Assembly (NCBI RefSeq): GCF_963678635.1
Contig: NC_087063.1
Coordinates: 64,091,290-64,155,289, forward strand
Length of the DNA: 64,000 nt
Direction of reading: 5' to 3'
Origin: Symsagittifera roscoffensis
Lineage: Eukaryota > Xenacoelomorpha > Acoela > Convolutidae
In this document: piece after piece, positions 48,701 to 60,700 of the stretch
Numbering within the stretch: position 1 is the stretch's first letter
Layout of the letters: each line of letters begins with the position of its first letter
Notes under the pieces: generated by a model
Database searches by the model: none
What the model was told of the DNA's origin: nothing
The model's input: the letters and a program-made list of their open reading frames with translations, nothing else
Made by a program: the position numbers and the translations under genes

Positions 48701-51700
48701 ACCGGATTGGAGAGATTCTAGAAAGTACGACCGTTGATCAGTGGTTTCATGTCTTAAGTGGAGACAACCCTGCTGATACGGGAACCAGAGGAATCTCAGC
48801 GGAGTCCTTAAAAACAAGCAGCTGGGTGAACGGACCAAGTCTGCTGAAAAGTGGCGAGTGGCGTCTCAAGCCGAGCATAAAAATACTTAAGAAAATCCGC
48901 CTGGCTGGTCCCGCTTGTGACCTTAATGAAGATTTACAGCAGCCTCTAATTTTCAAACGTTGCACAAAAACAAAAACAACCCATTTTATTTGCATGGGAA
49001 AAGTTCAGCTCGTTTCGTAAACTCCAGCGAGTGGTTGCCTTCATGCTCAGACTTAGTCCGAAACACCGGCACTACCGCACTAAAGTCAAGGAAATAACCA
49101 ATCCGGTTGAATTAGAAACCGCCAAACAACGACTTTTGTTGATTTCCCAAAAGGAATCTTTTGAAGCGGAATATTTACTCTTGTCCTGCAACAAAACCGT
49201 CAAAAAGTCTAGTCGTATTGCACAGTATGCACCGTTTATGGGTCCTGCATTCCTCATTCGTTCAACTGGGCGAATTCGCCGCCTAGTTGAAACTGAATAT
49301 GACACAATACACCCCATAATCCTTGATGGAAGGCATTCTTTGGTGAAATTGTTCGTAAGTGATATTCATTATCGCTATCAGCACCAGTTCTTAGACTACC
49401 TGCGAGCTGTAATTCACTTAGAGTTCGCAATCTTGAACCTTCGCTCTTTATTGAAGTCCATTGAAGTCCACTGCCTTATTTGTAGGAAGCGCAAAGCCAA
49501 AACTGTCACACCTATGATGGCAGAGCTTCCAGTTGAAAGGCTTGGTTACCGCCAGCCTCCCTTCACAAACTGTGGTGTTGATTACTTTGGACCCTTTTAC
49601 GTCTCAATCAGGAGGAGTTCTGAAAAACGATGGTGCTTCCTTTTTACATGTATGACCACCAGAGCTGTACATATTGAGATTGTCTCATCCATGGACACGA
49701 GTTCGTGTGTAATGGGAATCGAAAGATTCATTGGCCGTCGCGGCACTCCATCAGTCATTTGATCTGATAACGGCACCAATTTTGTGGGAGCCGAGAAAGA
49801 ACTCTTAAATTGTATTCAGTCGTGGAACGATCAAGCACCCCCAGAGCTGGCGAAAAAGGGTATTAAGTGGAAATTTAACCCCCCGGCAGCCCCGCATCAC
49901 GGTGGTTCTTGGGAACGTCTCGTTCGGTGTTGTAAAAGGGTATTCTACGCAATAATAGGAAGTAGAAAGCTCACTCCCGAAGTCCTTGAAACAACTTTCT
50001 GTCTTGTAGAACAATCACTGAACGTTCGACCTATAACATCAGTAAGTGCAAGTCCGGATGGTTTCGAGGTGTTAACTCCTAATCATTTTTTGTTAGGCCG
50101 AAATGGTACTAGCTTTCCTTCTCTCTCTTTCCAGGAGCACTTCGACCATCGAAAGCAATATATCCGAGCGCAAAGCTACGCCAACGCAATTTGGAGTCGT
50201 TGGCTGCGAGATTATGTGCCAGCGCTGAATAAACGCAGTAAGTGGCACTCCGATAGTGACGTTATTTTAAAAACAGGGGATTTAGTGTGGATTGTTGACG
50301 AACGCAACCCAAGGGGACACTACCCTCTGGCTCGTATAAAACTCGACCGGCCGTAAAACTCGCACCCGTTTTTGCTCCTTTGGGCGCGGAAGATGTTCGC
50401 GCTTAAATTAATGACGTCATTATAGCGCGAAAGTGAAAAAGCTAAAATTAGATTTGCTTAGACAAAAGGCCTTGAAAACTACTGGTTTGTTCGATTAAGG
50501 TCAGTTTGCCATCAAAATGTTTATAGATTTTTGTGATTGTTGAAAAACCGTTTGATAACATGTTAACCGGAAGATGTTTGCCTTATTTTATATTATCTTT
50601 ATATTTTCATATTATCTGTTTAAATTGCCGATAATTTACAGATGTTGAACCAGGTTTTTTAGATCTTACAGGATACGAGAGTGCGCCACAAGTTAGCTAA
50701 CAACCCGCGAAGAAAAAGAAATAGCAAAATCAATTTCCAAAATTTTTAAGATTTTGTTAAAAGTTGCAACAATATCTGAGAAACTAGAAGAAAATGGAAA
50801 GTCCTATTTTCATGCTAGAACCGCAACTCAAAATGGGTTTTCTGATAGCACCAAATCAATGGTTCTATTACGCAAAACAATTTAGAATTGAAAGATAAAT
50901 GGGTTAGATTCGAGTTGCCCAATGAGTATGTTTCCTTAATTCTGTGCACGAAATTGCATGTTTGATGCATACCAATTTTTCCAAGATTTTCTGGAAATAA
51001 CTTGCTTGTTTTCACTCAGTCTGACTTACAGGCTGATTTAACTTTATTTCTGAAAAATTTCATTTCTGCAAAATTTCATTTCTGCAAAACCTCTTTAATA
51101 TCCCTTGAAAAATTTTGAAAGGTTTGATTGTTCAAGCAACAAGCAAGTCAAAGCAGAAAGCAAATTTTCACTTGAATGTTTCAAAGTCTCTTTTAATGTT
51201 TTAGGTCTACCACGGATACACAATGACGAGTAAGATCAAGTTCTATGACATCGTCCAAGTGATTCGCGAGTACTCATTCAGGACCTCTGAATTCCCTGTC
51301 ATTCTGTCGATCGAGAACCATTGCAGTCTACCACAGCAGAGACGACTGGCCAGCATTTTGAAGGTAACTTGAGAACAATCAACTTTTCAGCCCATTACCT
51401 TTCCAAGCTTACAATGAGTAATCATTATTTTAATAAACTTTAAATAACAAATTTTACCATGAATAGCATTATGAGTATTTTAAAAGGCAAGAAAAGAGTG
51501 AAAAAATAATTCGATTTTAGATTACTCCTATTTTTAAAGGCACAAATTTTAAGAAAAACTCCTCGCTTTATTTTACCCGCTGAAACGATGATTTTCTTCA
51601 ATGAGACTCAAAGCCTAGGCGATTTGTATCCTAACAGCTAACTTACATATGTAATCCCTTTTGAAGGACGTCCTGAAGAATTCGTTGGTGACTGAGCCAT

Positions 51701-54700
51701 TGAGTGGGGTCGAGGGCGTGCCCAGTCCGAGACAGCTGGCCAATAAGGTGTTGATTAAGCACAAGAAGTTGAAGGAAGGCGCGGACGAGACGAGCGAGAA
51801 TGCAGACTGTGCCGAGCAGGCGTTTGTGTGGAGTGGCGTGCTCAAGTTCTACGACTACGGTTAGTGCAGTTTAATTCTGATTATTTATGATTGCTTATAA
51901 TAAAAGTTTTGTTCACACCTGAGCGAAAATATAAAGATGGGATCTACCAGCAAAGAGTTTTATGAATCAAAGTTTTTGGAAGTATCATCAGTGTTTAAAA
52001 AGTGGTATTCCGTAAAGAGCTGAAAAGTTCGTATTTTTTCCTTCTCTCGTAGATAATTCATCTTAAAAGGGCAGTTTTCTTACCCAGATTCATCACGAAA
52101 ACCCATCGTTCACTCTTAGGTATTTTGAAACATCTGCGCTAAATTAAACAATATTTTGTAGCAGAAACCATTGAGCCAATTACCAAATAAGGGATTATAA
52201 AAGAAGGGGATTTTGACCATACTGAACTTTGCTGGGTTCCTTCACGTTGGATAGATTTTTCCAAATTAAGTAAAGTGACACTAAGTATCACTTTACTTAA
52301 TTTGGAAAAATGGACTGTGCTGTAAAAATGTGACTTTAAAGCGAGTTGTTGTCTACTATTCGAAATTTACCACTTTACTCAATCCTCAGAGTTTTCAAAA
52401 TTGAATTTCTGAAATCCTTGCTACCATAAAAACGACATTGTGTTTTATATAATAATAATAATTTTGTTTTTAAACCTGAAACTTATTACCGAACATTTTA
52501 TGAAATTGTACGTTTATGATTTAATTCGGCTTGTTAGAAATACCAAAAAGGCATCATAGCGTGTCGGGTGGCATTTCCGTAGTCCCTCGAGTTTTTTCGC
52601 CCTCAGGGTATATCATTAGGCTCTAAGTTACAAAATACTATTTTTCAAGGAAGGAAAGAACTACTCGAGCATTATGCGACTCTAACAGATACACTATTCA
52701 TGTGGGAGATCGGAACACACGCAGAACTGTCCGCCGATTCCGACTCTCACGACACCGAACTCGCCTCCGACACTCTCTACTGGGACGACATTTACATTCC
52801 GAACTGCGCTCGTACCAAAGCCGAGCAGTTGCTACGAGACCTGAGGGCGAATTGCAATGTGTTTCTGATACGAGACAGTTCGAGTCAGGCGTTCACCATT
52901 TCATTCTCGGTGACCAATCAGAATGAAGCGAATAACAATCGCACCATACATCACGTGCCAGTGTACCAGGAGGAAATGACGGGGAGATATTTTCTTCATG
53001 AGTAAGTTTTTCTTCAGCTCAAGTTTCATCTTAAAAATATCCATATTCTGAAAACTAAGCTCTCATACTAGTTTTAGTTGCAACACAAATAGGTGATAAG
53101 GTTTATTAGAAAATATTCATTAAAGGTTTCCCAAGTTAATGAACCACAATCAGTCATTTTTGTGGTAGAAAGGGTAAATTTTACAAATTTTGTTTGAACA
53201 AAGTTTGCAAGTTTAGAAAAAACTCATTTTCATTCTTGAATGCATATTTTGGAAAAGCCGACAATTTTTTTGTTCTTGAAAATTCAACTCGGAGAAAAAG
53301 GACTAACTGCTGTAATAAATAGTGATTCAATACTCGGCTAAAATGTTCTTCTAATTGGGTGCCTTGCTTCCACTTTGGTCGCTGTACTTCTCTCATAATT
53401 GCCTATAAACCTCACTGTTTGGATCAAACCCGTCTCCTTGTCATTCACCAAAATCTTTGGAGGGCTTTATAACATCGTTTTTATTGCAAACTAATTCGAG
53501 AGAGTGTGATTTCAGCCAGAACATGTTTGTCTCTCTGACTGAGCTGGCGAAGAACTACATGGACTCGCCCTTCATGAGTGCGGACAAGAGGGAGTTCCTT
53601 CTAGGGAGACCCTACGCACACTTCATCACCACCCACTCCACATTCCACCCCACCTGCTCCAAGACAGAGGCAGAGAAGATACTCAAGTCCTGCTGCCAGG
53701 GTAAGCACCAGTTAAACCAGGCACAACTTATAATTATAGTGCCAAAAAACTGTTGAATGGCTTTGACTAGAACTTAATTGGCCAAAAAACGGTGCATTTT
53801 AGGCTAATTTATTTTTATGACACGTTTTCTACGCACTGATAAAAAGGAAATTTGATTTCAGTTACAACTTAAAACTATGGTAATTGACTTTTTGACAATT
53901 TTAACGCACTTAAAAAAGCGTTCAACGCACTTAAGTTTTAGTTTATACCAGCTTTTTAATGGTCTCGAGCAAATTAATTGGCCAAAAAACGGTGCTTCTC
54001 AAATTAATTGATTTTTATGACCCAGTATTTAAATATTGAAAAAAAAAAGAAAAAAAAGTTTTCACTTACAGCATTGGTCTCTTCAGCCATTTTTCGAAAA
54101 AACTTTTGACACAGCAAACTTTTGACAATATTGGTTGTCTTGAATAACTTAAATGACCAAAAACGGTGTTTTTAGGTTAACTAAGTTTTACGGCACAATT
54201 GTTACTCACAGAAACATAGAAAATTGATTTGAGTTACAACCTCTAATTATAGTTAATTGGCCGAAAAACGGTACTTTTCTTGTAAATTGATTTATATGAT
54301 CCAGTTTTTAGGCGCTGAAAATAGAAAAACAGACTTATATTTGTTCAAACTTTAAGAAAACGGAAAAATTATGCATGTAGTGATTTTAATTGACAACCAA
54401 TTTAAACACCATTTGAAAATGTTTGCTGCCGCGAGCGCAATCATAGAAAAAAATTCATTTTTGATGGTTTTGTTCCAACTTTCGAAGAAAACGGAATATT
54501 TATGCTCGGTGTGGTTTTTTATTCAGGCAATTTTCACCGATCAAAATAATAATTTTCAACAGAAATCTTTTATACCCCAATAAAGATATCGACTTCTTGA
54601 GTTCAAATAAAAAAGATGTTTCACCTCCGATTGTTTTTGTAAAGTTCTGGGGGTTTGAAAATTTCTAAATTTGCCATGTTCTGAACTAAATTATGCGTTT

Positions 54701-57700
54701 ATTCACAATGCTGAAGCGTAACGCAAATTATTTATGAGTAGCGAATTATCCCACACAACGAAATAATTCCAAATTGAATTAAGGCTGTCTAATTGGTCGA
54801 GATTTACAAAAAATATATATTCAATGTAAAGAAAAAATTATTTGCAAAAACTTTTTGCATCTTTGAACTTTTGAATTCCCATATGCCATTAAATACCTCC
54901 AAAAGCTAAAATTAAAAATATAAATAAAGGGCAGTCGGAACATTCAGGGCTTTGCCCTGATATACGAGCAGTCTTGATATAGTTTTATGGGAGTTTTGAA
55001 GTGACTAGTTTGGTCATTTTGGGATAAATAACGCTCGATAAGTTGCGTCTAAGCGAGATTAAATCAATCCAAATGAACTCAGGCAAATATTTGGTCTTTT
55101 TATCAAAAAGACAGGCTAAATATATATCCTTTTCTTATAAAATGAAGAAATAATACAAAAAATTAGGACAGCCGGTTACTGTGCAAGTGGCACAGAATGT
55201 TCCGACCATAGTCTCCAAAAAACGAAGCATTTTTTTCCAATTAGTGTAGTTTTTCCAGCGTGGTATGATAAAAAGATATAACGTATAACTATATTTTGGG
55301 CATATTCGACCATCATATTAATATAGGCAACCAGGACAACAGTTTTTGAAGAGATTTACAAAAAATAATCAATTTTAACACACTTTTGAATTCCCATATG
55401 CCATTAAATACCTCCAAAAACTAAAACTAAGAACGAAAGTCAATTTAAAGTTAAGCACAATTTAGCTATTATAAAGGGCCTAAATTCAGCATAAAGAAGC
55501 GTGCTCGCTCGATTTACTCGCTCGAATTTAGACGGAAAATCAAAAATTCAAACCGGTTTTCCTTGACACTGGTAAAACTTTTCCAGAATAATTTAATGTG
55601 GTTTCAATCACAATGAATAGGCCTTAATATGATTTTTCACTGAACTCTCTCAGATGATTATTTGTGGTAGTTGATTTTGCGTTGAAAAAAAAAAACTAAA
55701 ACACACTCGAATACACAGTTTCTCCTCATTTTTCAAATATTGCGGAGCACTAATGATTTTTTTCAATTTTAAATTAGCCTTAAAAAGCAGTCAGAACATT
55801 CAGGGTTTCGTCCTGATATACGAGCAGTCTTGTTATAGTTAATATCCTATTGCTGACAATATCCCGGACCTTGAACAACTAAATTTGACAAAAACTGTTT
55901 TTCTTATGATAATTTTCACAGCAGTTGTACGTACTGAAAAAAAAAAAGCGAAACCATTTTTGACCTCTAAATGAACAGTTTGAAGTTAACCAATTGTGTT
56001 CAGATTTGTTGACCGAGTAAATATTGGCATTAATTTGGAATTATTCGCTAATCACTAAGTGCTGAATCAAGATTCCGATTTTCATTTTTTTTTCAAATTT
56101 CTCGGTTCAAATAACCCTGAGTGACTATGAAGTTGCGGTATCACGAAACAATCAATTGACTGGTTTTTAATTAACTAGATGCACAAAAAACTATTAGTTT
56201 TCAATTTTATTTTAACTTATATATTTTTAAGCAGTTTAGCTAAGTTTAGACTTTTTTCACGAGGGAAACAACCAACATATAAGCTGTTGAATACCGCGTT
56301 TGTGCCCTTGACTAGGCTATTTTCTTAATTTTTTTGGTTACTGTTTTGCACTGCCTGCACTCAGTAAAAAAAAAATAATAGATAATAATGGAAATTTCAA
56401 AAAAAAAGATTATGATCGATTAAAAATGGATTATAATGTTACTATTTTTCGAAAACAATAAAACCCATTATAATCTATTATAACCGATTATAATCAATTA
56501 TTTTTTGAAAAGATTTATTTCTGAAATTTTATTGAATTACAATCCATTTTAATTGATTATAATCCTTTTTTATTCGAAAAACGTCATCGCTTCATTTCGT
56601 TTTATTTTTGTTTTGTTTTGTGTGCTTTTCAGTTGGTTTCTTCTCTTACTGTTTACTGTTTACTGTTTATTTTCTTACTGTTTACTGCAAGGACGGATTT
56701 AGAGGGGGGCTGACGCCTTTTTTTAGGGATTCGACCCCCTGCCTACCCAAAGGGTTCCCCTTTTGTACTGTTTTGAGATATCCATATTTGGTGACGGACC
56801 CTTTAGCCTTTGGCGCTAAAAACTAATTTTGAGGGGAGCGCGCGCCAAAAAAAGCGCGGCGCACAAAATTTGGCCAAAACAGGGTCTTTTAAAAGCTTTG
56901 GGAGAGATCGGAAAATTAATTTGGTCGACCTAAAAAAAGGTCGATAAAATTTTTAGAAATTTTATGAAAATCCACCTCCACTCTTCGAGAAAATCTCATA
57001 TCCGCCCCTGGTTTACTGATTTCTTACTTCGTTCTGATTTATACTGTATTTTCGTGCAGAATAGCTAAATTATAATCCATTGTGTTTCATTTTTCTTGAC
57101 AGATAATATTTTGATAGAAAAAGGGGGATTATAATCTATTATAATAGATTATAATAGATTATAAGAGATTTTCGGAAAAAATATAATCAACTATAATTAA
57201 TTATAACTTATTATATATTATTAAATTGTCACCAGAAATGTTATCATTATAATTGATTATAAATCGTTTAAATATCTAAAACTGGCGCTTATAATTAAAT
57301 ATAAGTTTGCTAAAAGTACTATTATAATTATAATAAAATCGATTATTTTCTTTTTTTACTGAGTGCGGGTGGTCAATGTAACCTCAACATCAAGCAACGC
57401 GATTGGACCATGGTGGGCCGCGATCCACCGGCCTTTCGGCAAATGGTTTCGATGTGCAAAAATTGTAACAATGCTTGGTTTGTGTTCAGACGGTGCTTTC
57501 ATGTTCCGACCAAAAACAAATCCGAATAACCCGCTCTCCAATCTCCTCACAGCCACATCTCCAATGAGCCCCCTCGCAACACCAACTCAGTCGCCAATGA
57601 AAGCCAATGGGAACAGAGAAGGGGTCATTTTGGGGTCGAATGACCCTACTTCGTCAGTGGGCAGCTGCAAATACGCCTTGTCCTTTTCGGTCAAGCCGGA

Positions 57701-60700
57701 CGCTGACTCTGAAGATATCATCACTTATCATACTGATCTAGGTAAGCTAGGACGTTTATTGAAACTAGATTGAAAAGTTTTTAACCGATTTTAATAATTG
57801 AGCGCTGTTTTCATGTAAGATAATAGTCAAAATTTTGACTCAAATTATTTAAATTTTTGATGTTTTTAGGCATCTAGTTTTTAGTTAAGGTGAAGTTTTG
57901 ATTTAAAGACACTTATGAGACACCTGAAAACGGGCCTTGTTGGCTTAATGGTGTTCTCCCAAACGATTCTAATTTGTATTTATAAATTTTTATAAATAAC
58001 TTTGTAACTAGATATCGTTTGGAAACAATTTATTATGATTATTATTGTTGGGAAAAACTATTTTTTTGTCAAAACTCATTTCTGCTCTTTTCACAAAATG
58101 ATAGTGACTAAAAAATCAATTTTCTGTATCCCTGGTATCATCAGTTTTTCGATGTGCACGTTCAGAAATGGCAGAAGATCTCTCAGTCACTCTCGGTTCG
58201 GAGACCTACCGCTCCATCAACGACTTCCTGAGACACTACTCACACCATGCGATATACAGACAGACCAAACTAGTTCACCCTGTGAGTCGCCACTACGCCA
58301 CCAGTCGGAAGAAGATAGACCAGCTGAGACAAGTCAGTCTGTACTGTCCGTCCGAGTACCTCGACACTAACATCATGCAGTCGGCTGTCGTCGGAAAGGT
58401 GTGATATCTTTTCACGGCCAATCATAACTTTCGTATAAGTTGATTGAATCAGTGTTATAAATGAACTTTTGCGAACCACCAGCAGACAAAAAAGAGATTT
58501 TTTAAACATAAAACTGAAAAATATGATGCAAAAAGCGCTTTTGATTGTTTTAATTACGAAAAGACCTTAATAATAAACATTGTGATCATTTATATTCAAA
58601 TCTGTATGAACTTATTTCTTGAAAGAAAAATTGCCGTGTTCTTTCGTAAAGAGCAAAATTTTGTCCCTCTTTTTTTTAGCAAAAAATATTTGTTCCGCCT
58701 CAAATTAGCCGATTTTAGCCGAACACTTGATAATCTCCTACCATTTGTTTCAAATGACGTGAGCGAGTGAAAACGGTTGTTTGTTCATCCAGAATGAAGT
58801 GGGAGTTAATTTACTATTCATTAATTTCTGCACTTCTTTGTCTGTGCTAGGTGAAGCGGACCCTGTCTCTGCCAGTGGCGTCTGAGGAGGTGGACTTGAA
58901 TGCGAACAACCACCCCTCCCCAGTGTCAGAGACGGAGGCACAAGTCACCACCGGAGAGATCGTGGTCAACGTCACCAAACATGACCAATGTCAGTTAACA
59001 CTATTCACGCTGTAGAAACTGAATTAAGTTATTCCTCGAACAATTTCTTTTTTGAATTGATGGAATCAATTCTAGCAATATTTTACGAATTTTTTTAAAA
59101 ATTGTTCGCATGATTAAATGTTTTTTTTTGGAAAAAAAGATCAAATGAGTTCTTGGAAATAAAATTTGTTAACATTTCACAAAGAATGATTAAAAATCAA
59201 AAGAGTAACTATAAAACTAAATTTATAAAAAATCCTTCGTGAATGCGCTAAAAAATTAGTCCTCCTTAAATTGAACGTCTCTTAACTCCCTTCTGCCATA
59301 TTTCAAATAGCATGTTTCACATTGCATGTTTCAAATTCACGCTAATCGCAATGTTTCAAATGCACCAAATATACAACTTTCGCAGACCGGATAACTTTTA
59401 TTAAGACCGGATGAGACCTTTATTAGCTTCGCATCGCTTCAAGCATCTATGCAGAAGCTTACTTTACTCCTCTGTATGTATGAACTGTCCTACATGTGAA
59501 TCATTTCTATTTTCTAGATGAGAACTGGTTCTGTGGTCTGCTGCATAGGACGGGTGAGAAGGTGTATGTTCACAGGAGGGACTTGGAACTGTTCGAGTGG
59601 AATGCAGAACAGTTCAGCTTCGAGAACTTCTTCCGCAACAGAGTGCCACTTGGTAGCTACTTCCTTATTTCACAATTATTTGACAGCTTCTTAAGACACA
59701 TTTTGATCAGTTTTCAAATCATAAGTGAGGTCAACATTTGGAATCTGCATTTTTCAGGAGTTATTTTGTTCAGAAATTAGCACCAAAAGCTTTTTCTGGG
59801 CATAGCAACGGTTTGCCACAAGCCAAAATTTTCGAAGGTATTCCAAGACATTTTTCTTTGGAAAGCTTTCTTTTTTTTAAAAAAAAGGCTTCCTTATCTT
59901 GCGAGGTTTTCTTTAAGAATTCTTTTAGACATCTTTTTGAAAAAAGAATGAAAGGAGAACGGTTTCAATGCCTCGGAGTCAATCTTAATTCAAAAGATTT
60001 TAAAATAAGGTAGATCTTCAAGATGAGAAACTGGCAATGATAAAAGATGATGTTTAGTTGGCGCTAAAATAGAGATGGGGTCCTCCTTTTACGGCCCAGA
60101 AGTCATCTTAGGCTACGATCAGAGTCGATACTTCCGGCTACGAACCACCAGCAGTATCGTCAACAACACCACTTCCGATCAGCCACAAGAACTGACCATT
60201 GTCTGCGACAACACTACTGAAGCTGCAAATCTATTCGATATTTTCCAAAACTGCATAAAATGCGCCGGTGATAAAAACCGAAGTGCGCTCGAGTTACAAA
60301 AGAAAGTTGGAATTGCGAAAGAGTTAAGCGATCTGGTAGTCTATTTTCAGTCAAATAACTACAGTCAAAGATGTGGCAATTCCAAGGTTATAAGTGAAAG
60401 TTCTTCCATGATGTTCTCGTCTATGAAATCTTCGTTAGTTCAGACATCATTGAGTTCGTTCAGTCCCCAGAATGTGAATGGTGAGATTACGCAACAGATG
60501 ACGCAACCTGAAGTGTTTTCATTTGAAGAGACAAAACTGGATAAAATCATAAAAGTAAGCATCATTTTACAACACTTGCCCATTTAGGGGGGGGGGGGGG
60601 GGGAGGGGTATGGCAGAAGGTAGAGCTTGTAAGTAGCTAAAGGTAGAGCTTGTAAAATCAATTTAGACGACCTAAAAAAGTCGTCTAAGATTTTGCCTGC

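Larger units (their letters stand above)
41285..50690 (+). mobile_element. BEL/Pao LTR retrotransposon in PLCG intron 4
   Basis: A 9406-bp element with 297-bp LTRs (TG...CA) that differ at three positions (about 1%) and 5-bp target duplications, so it inserted recently. It lies in the transcriptional direction of PLCG, in the intron separating exons 4 and 5. Order: 5' LTR, captured ATP synthase subunit c sequence, A/T-rich leader, 199-codon accessory ORF, gag with coiled coil, DUF1759-like region and zinc knuckles, DUF1758-type protease, RT, RNase H, integrase, 3' LTR. The single long gag-pol frame is broken by three in-frame stops (46342, 46630, 49760), one frameshift near 48955-48990 and a frame loss near 50345. 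Confidence 0.95.

Noticed and set aside
59738-60013. Open frame following PLCG exon 12 as a possible extra exon
   Set aside because: The exon 12 donor at 59653 joins exon 13 in phase with PH sequence, and this frame shows no PH or PLC motif.
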